Below, piece after piece: positions 23,899 to 35,059 of a stretch of DNA of 64,000 nt (its first letter is position 1; the number at the start of each line of letters is the position of its first letter). This stretch comes from Trachythela sp. YZ-2020 (taxonomy: Eukaryota; Cnidaria; Anthozoa; Malacalcyonacea; Clavulariidae). Made by a program: the position numbers and the translations under genes. Below the pieces are notes generated by a model that was given only the letters and a program-made list of their open reading frames with translations, searched no databases and was not told the origin of the DNA. Location of the stretch: the NCBI GenBank assembly GCA_016169945.1, contig JADLSH010000367.1, positions 1,984,001-2,048,000 on the forward strand. The letters are read 5' to 3'.

Positions 23899-24052
23899 CA
23901 AAGGTACTCAGCGTTGATCACATCAGTACCAGGGCATTCAACAAACACTTGGTTCTCCCCAATAATCATTAACTGGTCTACATCCTCCGGGTACCCAGTG
24001 CACAGTACACGAAACTGGACCATTTCGTCCCGGACCATACTCTCCATTGTTG
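23899..24052 (-). CDS. Isolated candidate exon, function unknown
   Basis: On the minus strand a pyrimidine-rich run ending in AG (TTTTTTTCCATAG, at about 24065-24053) is followed by an open frame of about 50 codons. It has balanced, protein-like composition: MESMVRDEMVQF, VLCTGYPEDVDQL, ECPGTDVINAEYL. A possible GT donor follows TTTG near 23899. Nothing else with the same character was found nearby, so it may be an orphan exon carried or stranded by the surrounding repeats. The family was not recognised. Confidence 0.3.
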
Positions 24053-24234
24053 ACGAGGGCTATGGAAAAAAATATTGTGAGTGTCAATGTAGCTATTGGT
24101 GTAAGAGACAACTACTCAACTAGAATACGATTACACATCCAACATAGAATATGAAGTATGAGGTCAGAGTACTTGCACAACATTAAATGTACCGCAGTAA
24201 ATAGCACTTGCCAAACATCAAATGTCCTGCAGAA

Positions 24235-25150
24235 AGCAAGCTAGATTATATACTTTGTCTCAGTGGCGAAGCTAGACATTAGCAACTAGCCATGCTATGC
24301 AAATATATTTTTTAAATTATTGAAACCTTTATTTGAGTTATTATAAGGAGAGTGGGATACTCAGCAGTTGACTGTTGTGTAAAACTACCTAAAGACTGGG
24401 AGACTCCCTGGACATTATGTAGTGCTATAAGCTAGCTCTCTTGGATTAAGCAAAACATCTGGCCACAATAGAATCTTAGGAGAATAAAAATTAATACACT
24501 ATTTTAAAATGCATTGGACATTAATCGGTTAACCTTGAATTATCTCGATTGTGCGGTGCCAGTGTGGGTAGAGTATAGCAAATACGGCAGTTGACTGTTG
24601 TGTAATACTACCTGAAAAATACAATAAGAAGTTCGACGTTTCGAGCGAAGGCCTTTCATCTGGGCTTCTACTAACTTCCAGCCGAAGGGCCTTCGCTCGA
24701 AACGTTGAATACCTTATTGTATTTTTCAGGTAGTTTTACATAACAGTCAACCACCATAACCTTGAATTAGTTATTATAACTACATACTGTATCAAATCTT
24801 CTCACAGCATAAAAATACATTTAATAATTGTTATTTTTGTAAGTCCCTATTGCAACCAGAGGTTTTCTCATCCAAGAGAGATAGCTTATGGCATTACCTG
24901 CACATAATGTCTAGGCAGTCTCCTACTCTCCCTTTGATTACTCAAATTGTCTGGAGTGAAGCCATGGAATCTGCTCTTACTATTCAAATAAGCATGCATT
25001 AAAATAGCCTAAAGACAATGCATTTCTGAAGGTTTCAATAATTAAAGAATCAACAATTTGCAAATGCATCTATAGCACAACCAGTTGCTATGTCTAGCTT
25101 CATCACTGAGACAGAGTATATAATAATAAAGTAATTTGCAATAAGCAGTG
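24235..25150. mobile_element. Foldback element with a MITE in its loop
   Basis: Inverted arms at 24235-24455 and 24868-25150 share TATACTTTGTCTCAGTG, AATTATTGAAACCTT and ACATTATGT...TAAGCTAGCTCTCTTGGA with substitutions. The loop contains the 127-bp MITE at 24609-24735. No gene is present. Confidence 0.7.
24609..24735. mobile_element. Short MITE with CTACCTGAAAAATACAA ends
   Basis: Inverted ends of about 45 bp read CTACCTGAAAAATACAATAA and continue to a TTTCGAGCGAAGGC segment. The same terminal sequence bounds the 2.87-kb element at 56029-58899, so this is a deleted member of the same family. The centre holds GCCGAAGGGCCTTCGC. Confidence 0.8.
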
Positions 25151-25552
25151 GCGGTAGTCGGTAGAGGGGCCAGTCGCCCCCCGAATAATTTCTCAAAGCC
25201 TTTGAATGATAGCTGGTTAACTGTGTAACAAAGCTGTATCAATTAATGATTTTACAACCACGAAAGCCTTGATAGGCTGTAATTTAAGTAAATTTGCATG
25301 AAATTTAAGTGAAAAAGGTTTTAAGAATGGAGATTTGCAGCAACAAAAGGATGGTTATATGTTGGCAACCTAAGTTTGCACCCCCAATATTTCACGAAGT
25401 GTCCGCACTGGCAATAAGTTCCATATCCATATCCACACATTGTTTCTGTCTGGCCCCATTAGAATGTGGGAAGGAAGTACTAGTCGATATCACATAGTGT
25501 AGAGTGAGAAATAGATATGTTGTACCACAGCCATTATTGCCCTTAGGAAATG
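25151..25552. other. Non-coding stretch, nothing recognised
   Basis: No gene or clear repeat was seen, apart from CAGTGGCGG at 25147-25155 at the outer edge of the preceding foldback. Confidence 0.35.
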
Positions 25553-26055
25553 CATGTATCAGTGGCTTCCCCCTGGGGTCGACCCCCGGGGATACAGGGG
25601 GATTGGTCTTTTCACCCAGTCAAACCTTAGCAAATTCGCCTGGGTACAAGATACAGGTATTAAATACAACCCCCACCCTCAAGGGCAGTATCATTTTTTT
25701 CAATCCTATATCAAGTTACACAGCCAGTTGCAAGTGGTATAAGCTCTCGTTTATTGACTGACTTATCAACACTAAAAACATCAACACTAAAAACATGAAC
25801 AATGACTTGTAGCAAAAGATAGGAAATGTATAATATGAATGGCCCTAGACCAATCCTATAAATTCATAATAAATTCAATGCGTCAAAGTCACACTCGGGA
25901 GTTTCTAAATCAAAATCTCCTGGGTACTTTCCTGTGGGTTTTCGGCTTGAGAACCAAATTTGACATTCCCCCCACCCCCATGGGATGCAAACACAGTTTG
26001 GGAAATGTCTATGGGTCCCCAGGGGTCGACCCCAGGGGGAAGCTGCTGATACATG
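25553..26055. mobile_element. 0.5-kb foldback element with GGGGTCGACCCC motif
   Basis: The left end CATGTATCAGTGGCTTCCCC and right end (complement of GGGGGAAGCTGCTGATACATG) are inverted, each followed inward by CTGGGGTCGACCCC. The inverted similarity fades after about 45 bp, but AATTCGCCTGGGTAC and GTACCCAGGAGATTT-like pieces suggest longer decayed arms. The ORFs across it have no known domain. Confidence 0.7.
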
Positions 26056-26649
26056 GATAAGCAGGGCATAGTGTTAGTCCTCTCTACTCTTGGAACATAG
26101 GCTTGATATAATTTAACATCTATGATTAACTTTTGAAGCAAGCTATTTTTGTGTAAAAGTATGTTCCTGGTACTACCAAATATCCACTTATCGGTAGCAT
26201 GAGAGCATCATGGATTTACATTGACTGGTGCATAAACTTCTCACAATCAAAATATATCAACCACGCATTTGAACATTTACATGTAGTTGGACAATGGGCT
26301 CAGTGATTTTACATTCTTGGACAGGTTTCGGACATGTGAAAATATATAAAAGTCATATGAATCTGACCTATTAGTATCGATGAAACATTTCAGCTTACAA
26401 AATACAGCAGAATTTAGATACATGACTCTGATTGACAGTATACCAGTTAGTGATGACAAGGATGCAATCTCTTGAACTCAAATAATATATTTAGAATAGG
26501 CAATACTTTGTTTTTTCTCCATTTTCACTGCATATGTATCAACATAATTATATTAAAATCTTATATGAAATTTGTACCTGATTTTTGAGTGTACAAGATG
26601 GGCTCTGAGTATTTAACTGCCAATCTGTCATATACAGTTGGTAAATATA
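26056..26649. other. Non-coding stretch with a GACTGGTGCAT repeat end
   Basis: Around 26205-26235 the end motif TTTACATTGACTGGTGCATA of a dispersed repeat is seen. Otherwise nothing was recognised. Confidence 0.4.
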
Positions 26650-29064
26650 ATGCATGAGTCAATATTAACCCCCCCCCACCCCGGGCCAAGGTGGGGATAC
26701 TAGGGGGTACAACAGGGGATTCGAGAAAAATATGTGCCCAAGGTTTGGGGGCATTTGCAATAGTTGGATCGTTGGGGATCCCCAGGGGTAGGGGCATTTG
26801 TATAGCAGCCATACACATGAAACAGTGTAGGTACTTCATCTTGCAAGGATATAATGGATCCAAACCTTAACACTATTAACAACTATTAACCCTAACCAAC
26901 CCTAAATTTCCTATCTTACCCTGGAAGTACTTATATGAAACATTCATGAGCTTTTTGACTTTTGAACCTGGAAGTGCGAAACACGTGTTAAATTAAACAG
27001 ATTTTTGCTGTGTTTTGGAGTTTTCTTTCTTCAATTTCTTGGGTAAGTTTCCTTTTATATATGAATATATATCTATATATAATTTTTAGTCATCTTATGA
27101 ACATACAATATGAATATTTCTAACATTGTATATTTTATTAATAATTCATGACATGTATATTTAAAATATATTACTGTCATTCCAATTGAAGTGTTCCTCA
27201 AATATTCATTCACTTCCTGTGAAAGTTGATCAATTCAAGTTTCAGATGTGAAGTGATCATTTGTGATTTGAGAATCAACTGACCAATGAGGAACTGATCA
27301 TGCATTGCAGGAAGTAAACAAATTCAAAATCAAAATCGTCAACATTCATCAAAAACATGAATTAATTGATTCAATATACATTCTCAAGAAACAGAAATAC
27401 ATGTAAGGTTTCTTGAAAATGTCAAAGCAAAGATTTTTCTATTTTAGAACAAATTGAATAAATATGCAATATAATTGCGTAGATCAAGGTTTTACTTCAA
27501 CAAATATAACAAATATTCATTATATTTTAGAAACTAAGCGATCGCGTATGTGCGGTTTAATCTATATTTCAAAGGAAAATGTCACTTTCATCTGTTTACA
27601 ACATATATATTTTCCCGTTAACTCTTTTAGTACAAAAATAATGAAGTGTATGACAAAATGACAGGCGTCATTTTATAGCAATAAATGTCAGTGGCAAATT
27701 TTGGTTTATAGACCAAATAATTTATTGATGAAGAAAAGTTTTTTTCTAACTTTCAAATTTGTTCTCTGTATGAAATTGTAACAGACTTTACTGTAATATA
27801 GCAATATTATTAGAAACAATATGGATTATATATAGCACAATATTATAGTTTTAAAACACAAATATGTATTTATGTACTTGCTTGACATTTATGATTTAGA
27901 CAAACAGTGACAGTGTTTATTTTTGTGGCGCTATTTTGAGGATCGATTCTGATATACCGGTATAATACGATCATAAATAAAAAATGTCAAGCAAGTACAT
28001 AAATACATATTTGTGTTCTAAAACTATAAAATTGTACTTAATAATCTATATTGTTTATAATATTACTATATTACAGTAAAAAGTTTGTTACAATTTCATA
28101 CAGAGAACAAATTTGAAATTTAGAAAAAACTTTTCTTCGTACCTTTACCATAAATTATTTGGTCTATAAACCACAGTTTGCCACTGACATTCATTGCACT
28201 ATAAAATGACGTGTCATACACTTGCATTATTTTTACTGTACCAAAAGAGTTAACGGGAAAAAATATATATTGTAAACAGATGAAAGTGACATTTTCCTTT
28301 GAAATATAGATTAGAAAACACCCACGTTTGATCGCTTAGTTTCTAAAAATAAAATGAATATTTGTTATATTTGTTGAAGTAAAACCTTGATCTGCAACGC
28401 TGCTTTTGCATATTTATTCAATTCTGGTTCTAAACCGTTTTCTAAACCATACTGAGAAAATCTTCAACACTTTGACATTTTTCTTGAGAAGCCATACATG
28501 TATTTCAATTAAACGTTTTTCTGAGCACAAATGTAAACACATTTGAAGAATTTCAGTTACATGAATGATGAAAACAACCGAATTCTTGATTTTTGAATAT
28601 TGTTTACTTCCTGCAATGCAGGATCAGTTCCTCATTGGTCTGTTGATTCGTATTCAAATCACATACGGATTGTGATTGGTCAACTTTCACAGGAAGTGTA
28701 TGAATATCTCGAGGAACTTGAACAAATGAATTGGTCAGCGCGAGGTAATGTATCGAATCAATATTTGAGGAACACTTCAATTGGAACGACAGTAGGTGTT
28801 CAAATATATTCATTATTATTCATCATTATTATTCATCATTAATTTGATGATGCTAACTGAAATTGAAAAGTTACATTTTAAAATACATTTTTTTTCTGTT
28901 TTGGTAATGAGAATGGCCCCAGGTAATGGGGTATTTGTTGGATTTTGTTGTCAAAATCGTTCCCCATGTATGGGGGATTTGTTGTGTATTTTCATTGGCC
29001 ATAAAACAAATCCCCACCTTGGCCCGGGGTGGGGGGGGTGGGGGTTAATATTGACTCGTGCATA
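26650..29064. mobile_element. 2.4-kb palindrome with ~1.1-kb arms
   Basis: Left arm 26650 to about 27905 and right arm about 27960-29064 are inverted copies around a short centre near 27930. Matching blocks include 26650-26700 with 28995-29064 (ATGCATGAGTCAATATTAAC outside), 27185-27325 with 28603-28795, and 27390-27900 with 27965-28440. Small indels are scattered and no gene is evident. The outer ends carry GACTCGTGCAT, linking this to the dispersed repeat at 14885 and 17340. Confidence 0.85.
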
Positions 29065-29399
29065 AACATTGAAAGCCCAAATAAAATTGAAGATTTTGTA
29101 TAGTAGCATTTGCTAAAGTAATTTTAAATTGGAACTGTATTATTTTCAGCGTTTTAATTCATATATTGTCGCGGAAAATTCAAATTTTAAACGGGGACAA
29201 CATGCTTAACATTCACGAACGAAGATTGCAAATATTTTCTAACAAAATCGCTCTATTACATATAAAACATAACAATAACCTTACCTGAATATTATTCAGT
29301 AGTTGCCGATGTATTGCTTCTGAAAATCCAGTTTATCTTGGGTCAAAAATATAAAATTTCGAGCTCGATTCGATTAACAGCACAAAAATAAAAAAATTT

Positions 29400-29910
29400 C
29401 AAATATGGAGGTGTGATGACTCTATCCCGAGAACCTTTGCGCGTGTAGTAAGAAGACTAGGCACCAGTCTGTCAGTAAGCGCGCATTGCGGAATTTATTC
29501 ATTTTTCGTTCATTGGCTTTGATAGAGTGACAAAACTTCAATCACCAGTAAATGTTTAAGATTTTGTGTTACATTTTGACCACTTTCATAATTCAGATGA
29601 ATATTCAGATGAGTTTAAATATTCTTTTATGTGCATCTTAATAAGCCTTATCAGCCTCGTTTCTGTGGCTGAATTGATTAGAATTTATTAACCTGAACGA
29701 GGTCAATGAGGCTTACTAAGCACATAAAAGAATATTTAAACTCATCTTAATTATGAAAGTGGTCTATAGAGCTCTTAAATTCGAACTTGAGTATACCGAT
29801 ATAAATTTCCCGATATATTTCAATATTTTCGTAGAAATATTATAGCATACATGTGGATTTCTCAGTATAAGATTATTAACATATATATTAAGGTGGTCCC
29901 CTATAAGGAG
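29400..29910. repeat. Dispersed repeat, also present inverted at 35060-35340 and 41985-42250
   Basis: It shares ATAGAGTCAT-like, TGTAGTAAGAAGACTAG, GCGGAATTTATTCATTTTTC, CATACATGTGGATTTCT and TTATTAACATATATATTAAGG with the complement of 35060-35340. This copy is interrupted by a 187-bp MITE (29578-29764) and, at its right edge, by the mariner element. Confidence 0.75.
29578..29764. mobile_element. 187-bp MITE
   Basis: The arms are GACCACTTTCATAATT...TTTATGTGC and the complement GCACATAAA...AATTATGAAAGTGGTC, each about 55 bp. The uninterrupted copies at 35190-35215 lack it, which confirms insertion into the dispersed repeat. No long target duplication was seen. Confidence 0.75.
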
Positions 29911-29925
29911 AAGCAAATGGGGTCA

Positions 29926-31810
29926 TACCGGGTGTCCCAAAAAAAAGTACCTATCTTTAATTCAACATAACTTACAAACGAACTAAAGAATTACAATCAA
30001 ATAATCCATATTTAGTTGAGTAATGTCTAACTTAAAGTTTGATATATTACATATGAAATTTGAACGAGTAGTTTCCGAGATATTCGCGTTTAAAGACACA
30101 GTAACGTTTTGAAATTTGTCAAAAATCAGCAAAAAATGGCCTGTTAAATTTGTTTCAACAATACCGGTTCGTAACATGGTTTCTTGTAACTTACTGTATT
30201 TTTTAGTTTTTTGAGAAAATTTGTTAAGTCCATAATACGAATTTCTGAATTTGTAAGGTTTAACATGTAAGTTTTCAGTTATTGTTGAGTTTTACATCAT
30301 CGATCATTTTATGTCCCTTGGGACCTGATGGAATTCCAACTTACGAACGCAAGCAAGAAACGGTAGTTCTTCATAAGTTATCGCGACAAACGTCTTGAGT
30401 TAATATCGCAATAAAACATGCCTCGCTTGACGAAAGATCAAAGAGTTTGGGTTTGCTTAGAGTATGCTATAACGAATAACGCATATGAAGTTTTAAGACG
30501 ATGGGATGAGCGATGGAACAACGACCCGAGGCCTACAAGACGAAGTGTAGTCAAAACTTATCGCAAGTTTCTACAAGAAGGTAGTTGTCTTGACCTAAAC
30601 AAGGGACGAAGTGGCAGACCAAGGACGGGACGAACTGCAGAAAACGTCGAGTTAGTACGTGAATCGCTCCTGGACAACGGGAATAGGTCGTGTCGAAGAA
30701 ATGGCCTAGGATTGAGCCGTAGCACATTCCAGCGTATTGTACACTTCGACATTAAATTTCACCCGTACGTGATAATTCGAAGGCAAAGAATCAGACACGG
30801 CGACCCAGCACAACGCCTGGCTTTCTGCAACCGACTCTGAACACCGTTGCCGAAAATCCCGATTTTCTGAAGCTTATAGTGTCAGACGAGGCTGTCTTTA
30901 GCTTGAATTCCGAGATAAACTCGCGAAACGTGAGGAAGTACGCAGCACGTGGTGATGGCACCCATACGACCATTACGTTGGTCATATGCAAGGTGCACAA
31001 CAAGTGATGGTCTGGGTTGGGTTAGCTGACAAGACAGGGCGTTGTTCTTGGTCCGCATTTTACACGTGCAAACCTCGATACGAGAGAATACATGCGTATA
31101 ATTCGCTACAACGTTATTCAGAGAGAATTTCCAGTGCACAACATTGACAGAAACTCAATGTGGTGGCAACAGGACGGCGCCTCGTGTCACACAAGCAACG
31201 CAACAATCCGATATCTACAGGGACAATTTCCTGGTCGACTCATGAGTAAACGCGGCGATTGGCCATGGCCTCCACGCTCTCCTGACCTGACGGTGTGTGA
31301 CTTCTTCCTCTGGGGCTATTTAAAGCAGCAGATTTGGGAAGTTCCTCATGACCAACAACCTCAAAAGTTGAGAGAACTTCGCGAGGCGATTGTTAGGTCA
31401 TGTCACAATTTGGACGGCCACATGATTCAAAGGTCTTTTGATTGCATGCTGACACGGGCAAGAAAGTGTGTTGTTGCTGGTGGACATGAATTTGCAGATG
31501 AATAAGAACAAGTAAAAAACGAATTTTCTCAAAAAACTAAAAAATAAGTTACAAGAAACCATGTTACGAACCGGTATTGTTGAAACAAATTTAACAGGCC
31601 ATTTTTTGCTGATTTTTGACAAATTTCAAAACGTTACTGTGTCTTTAAACGCGAATATCTCGGAAACTACTCGTTCAAATTTCATATGTAATATATCAAA
31701 GTTAAGTTTATTCAACTCAACTAAATATGGATTATTTGATTGTAATTCTTTAGTTCGTTTGTAAGTTATGTTGAATTAAAGATAGGTACTTTTTTGGGGG
31801 ACACCCGGTA
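29926..31810 (+). mobile_element. Tc1/mariner/IS630-type transposon
   Basis: The ends are CCGGGTGTCCC (29928) and GGGACACCCGG (to 31808), flanked by TA. Long inverted arms of about 300 bp (29928-30230 and 31510-31808) are nearly identical, so the element is fairly young. Between them is one broken transposase gene. The flanks also carry a 24-bp direct repeat (29902-29925 and 31809-31832), much longer than the usual TA duplication. A 0.78-kb non-autonomous relative is at 62388-63163. Confidence 0.9.
30418..31505 (+). pseudogene. Mariner-like transposase (DUF4817-type helix-turn-helix plus DDE), frameshifted
   Basis: ATG 30418 opens a 140-codon N-terminal part with a paired helix-turn-helix layout (WVCLEYAITNNAYEVLRRW, RRSVVKTYRKFLQEGS, GRSGRPRTGRT, LGLSRSTFQRIV). 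The frame then shifts, and the first catalytic Asp (SDEAVF, about 30882-30900) is in another frame up to a TGA near 31003. From 31092 a 137-codon ORF holds the second catalytic Asp (WWQQDGASCHTS) and the third-position motif (WPPRSPDLTVCDFFLWGYLK). The enzyme would cut and paste DNA between CCGGGTGTCCC ends. At least two frameshifts disable it. An intact member of this family has about 350-370 residues. Confidence 0.85.
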
Positions 31811-31974
31811 TAAGGAGAAGCAAATGGGGTCAAAATAGCATTTGTGTAGTAATTGTGTAGTAATAGTACAGCCTTGTTATTTCTTTTGGTAGTGACCAAG
31901 CATCACATTTTTAAAAAGACATTCCATGTTGAATTTGTCATTTGAAGAGATTTGCAAACAAACTGCTCTCCTGT

Positions 31975-32250
31975 TTTGGCAATTTGGCCAAAACGGCCCC
32001 CTATGGCTAAAACGGCCCCAGAGTTGCGTTTTGGCCCCTGTCAGGGTGTCAAAACGGCTCCCTGGGGCTAAAACGGCCCCAGAGTTGTGTTTTTTGGCCC
32101 TTTCAGGCCAAAACGCCCCTGTTTAGAAGAGCCCCAAACGGCTCTGGGGCTAAACGGCCCCAGAGTTGTCTTTTGCCCTGTCAGCCAAATCGGCCCCCTC
32201 TTTAAAGAGCCAAATGGTTCTGGGCCAAAATGGCCCCAAAAAATTTACTT
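31975..32250. repeat. GGCCCC/AAAACGG tandem-like repeat, right block
   Basis: About four degenerate copies of a 60-65-bp unit of the type GGCTAAAACGGCCCCAGAGTTG. It abuts the 3' half of the LINE and mirrors the block at 22760-23300. Confidence 0.7.
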
Positions 32251-32254
32251 AATA

Positions 32255-33835
32255 TATATGCAGGATACAAACGCAATTGCAAATAGATTTAATGATTTTG
32301 TTGTTAATGTAGGACCAAATCTAGCAAAGAAATTTAACCAAACTTGTAACAATTTCACAAAATACCTAAAAGGCGACTACTCAAAATCTATGTTTCTAGA
32401 CAACACTTCAAACAAAGAAATTGAAGAGAGAAATGAAAAATAGTATGAAATTGTGGAAAGGACGGAATAAGTTCCAAACTTATAAAGCGTCTTCCTCATC
32501 TTATTTCAACGCCATTGTGTCATGTTTTTAATTTGTCGTTTAACTGTGGAATTATACCTAGCGATTTAAAAGTATCATTAGTCACACCTGTGTATAAGAC
32601 AGAAGACCAGACTAGATTTACTAATTACAGACCTATCTCAGTCTTGCCATGTTTCGCGAAAATACTAGAAAAGATAATGTATAAACGATTAATATCCTAC
32701 GTAACAAAACGTAGTATCCTTTATGACAACCAATATGGATTTCGTCATAACCGATCAACAAGTCTTGCAGTGATTGATCTAGTTGACAAAATATCAACGG
32801 CAATAGATAATGAGATACTGATGGTATCTTCTTATAGACCTTAGACCTTCTCTAAAGCATTCGACACAGTGAATCATAATATCTTGCTTGCAAAACTACA
32901 CCATTATGGAATTAGAGGTATATGCCACGATTGGTTTACAAACTATCTGACAAACAGAAAACAAATAGTGAAATATAACGAAGTTCAATCAAATGAAAAA
33001 GTTATTAAATGTGGAGTTCCTCAGGGAACTGTTTTAGGTCCCCTGCTTTTTCTTTTGTATATCAATGACATACCTAATTGCTCGAGAAACATTTCATTTA
33101 TATTGTTTGCGGACGACACCAACTTATTTCGCTCTGGAAAAGATCTCAAACAACTGGAATCGGAAATAAATAATGAACTTATACTTGTGCATAACTGGCT
33201 CAGTGATAATCAGCTTACCTTAATATGTCCCTTATGATTCATAACGAACCCATACAAAATGTTAAAGAAACCAAATTCCTAGGTATCATCATTGATGATC
33301 ACTCAACATGGAAAAATCACATTAATTATGTAACTAAAAAATTACTACGAGTATCAAATATTATTTGTAAAGTCCGTCATTACCTTGATAAAAGGCCTCT
33401 TAACACACTGTATTATACGCTTGTTTATCCTTATCTATATTACGGTAATATACTTTGGGCTAACAATTATAAAACGAGACTAAAATCAGTATTTACAGTA
33501 CAAAAAAAATTCTAAGACTAATAACTTTTTCGCCATACATTTCACCATCACCACTATTTTCAAAACTAAAAATGTTAAATATTAAGGAAATAAATGTTTT
33601 TCAGATTGGTTTGTTCACATTTGATCTATTAAACAATACATTACCACCTCAATTTCGTTCATTGTGTGTAAAAAATAATGTTATTCATAACTATAATACT
33701 AGAGGCTCTTCAAAACTGCACAAACAATACAACAAAACAAACTATGGAATATACCGTCTACGAGAAACAGATGCACTGAAGTATGGAATATGCTTCCCGC
33801 AAACGTAAAAAATAGCTGCAGCAAATTGATATTTA
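32255..33835 (+). pseudogene. LINE ORF2, 3' half: reverse transcriptase
   Basis: The frame starts inside the linker (ANRFNDFVVNVGPNLAKK, about 32276) and carries the reverse transcriptase motifs in order: TNYRPISVLPCFAKILEK (about 32617), YGFRHNRST, FSKAFDTVNHNILL (about 32850), GVPQGTVLGPLLFLLYINDI (about 33012) and the catalytic LFADDT (33106-33120; FADD is an accepted variant of YADD). The thumb region (TKFLGIIIDD, YVTKKLL) and a C-terminal tail to about 33835 follow in shifted frames. Frameshifts near 32440, 32843, 33235 and 33515 disable it. The protein copies the element's RNA at the nicked target. Confidence 0.85.
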
Positions 33836-34131
33836 AACGTAACCTAAAAATGCATTTTCTTTCCTCTGATATAAATTGTTAATTGTACCTTCATAATTGT
33901 AATCATAATTGTATATATACTTTACAATTTTTGTAAACGTGTAACTAATTAATTTATCCAGACTCTGACACCACTATTACACTCTTATTATTATTTTTTA
34001 AACTTTTTAGGGTGGACTACTCGAAAAGTCCGGATGGGCTTGTTAGTCTTCCTTCCATAATTGTATTATATATACTTGTAAAATTATATATGTAAAAAAA
34101 TGGAAAAATAAATTCTATTCTATTCTATGAA
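33836..34131 (+). repeat. LINE 3' UTR and (ATTCT)n tail
   Basis: An AT-rich 3' UTR with GGACTACTCGAAAAGTCCGG hairpin-like sequence (about 34014) ends in AATAAATTCTATTCTATTCT at 34107-34126. The same UTR and tail recur at about 40810-41011 as the start of the second tandem unit. Confidence 0.8.
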
Positions 34132-34394
34132 TTTTCAAGCGTTCTCTTGTTTAAATATTTATTAATTCCTCAATAATCATAGTTCGGCCTCAAACATCTT
34201 TAAATATATCTAGATCGGACCGCCGCACTGCTGCTTGATGCCAAAATTGCTACATATTGCATATGTAAACAGATTTACGCCTATCCGGAATGGTTTTCGT
34301 CGCTGCGGAAGGTTATCCAATACAGTGTAAGCATAGCTTAAAAGTTGTCAAGTCCGTTCAGCGCACGCTTTTTTTGTTTACTCTTTTGTTCGAA

Positions 34395-34610
34395 GCATTA
34401 TGGGTCACAAAATACACCAAGGTGTTATGGGAACACTTCCTTCTAGGACAACACTTTTTTGATGACTGTTAGGTGTGTTAAGTTGCACACCTTTATAATG
34501 AAAAACACATCTTGGTGTGTTCCACAACACCCTTTGACTTTTTATAGTAACAAACCTTGGTGTTATAGAACACACCTTGGTGTGTTACAGAACACACCTC
34601 ACACGGATTT
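34395..34610. repeat. Cluster of AACACACC...GGTGTGTT dyads, unit 1
   Basis: Repeated near-palindromes of the type AACACACCTTGGTGTGTT, four to six copies with 10 to 25 bp between them. They are cleaner in unit 2 (41315-41515). The role is unknown; they could be protein-binding sites of a mobile element. Confidence 0.65.
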
Positions 34611-35059
34611 TAACAAAACCAAGCATGGAATGAGAAAGGAAATACATTTTAAAGTGGCTCCTTACATTTTCTAAAAGATAGTAGATTTCCTATTTAGATC
34701 CATTTTTTTACTATTATTTTCTGGTTGAAAACAAAGACACTCGACTGACTTGTACACAACATTGATCGAGTTAGCGAGTTGATCGTTAACAAAAGCCTTT
34801 TATAGTTATCATAGTTGGCGTATATAATGTTTTCTTTAGTTTTCTTGTTTATAGATGTGAAAATATAACATGTTTAACTTATGTGTATGACAAATATGTA
34901 TGACAAATTATTGGTGCCTCCTGCCTCCCCCTCCTCCTCTGTCCCGCAGTCCCTCGTTAAAGCATTTTAAACCCAAACTGCTATCATGAAACGTCATTAT
35001 CGCCATAGCAACGGCGGTAATAGATGTTTCTCGAAAATTTTCAAACCGTTTAGTTATTA

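Larger units (their letters stand above)
22735..32255. mobile_element. Compound insertion between the two LINE halves
   Basis: The segment begins and ends with GGGGCC/AAAA-type degenerate repeats (22760-23300 and 31975-32250), in roughly opposite orientation. In between lie a 189-bp MITE, a foldback with a MITE in its loop, a 0.5-kb foldback, a 2.4-kb palindrome, a further inverted-repeat block and a Tc1/mariner element. A 21-bp stretch of LINE sequence starting TGCGTTTAAATGAAGC at about 22618 recurs at about 22739, right at the left junction. Whether this is one large element or several successive insertions cannot be decided by eye. Confidence 0.5.
20194..34131 (+). mobile_element. CR1/L2-like non-LTR retrotransposon split by about 9.5 kb of nested repeats
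   Basis: The 5' half (20194 to about 22727) carries ORF1 and the ORF2 endonuclease. The 3' half (about 32255-34131) carries the reverse transcriptase, C-terminus and a short (ATTCT)n tail at 34112-34130. Both halves are on the same strand, in order and without overlap of domains. Each inner end abuts GGCCCC/AAAACGG repeats, so they are read as one element opened by later insertions rather than two copies. The ATTCT tail and the domain order favour the CR1/L2/Jockey group. ORF1 and ORF2 both contain stops or frameshifts. Confidence 0.75.

Noticed and set aside
26874..26920. Telomere-like TTAACCCTAACCAACCC stretch
   Set aside because: Only a few irregular motifs in 40 bp, with no true hexamer array.
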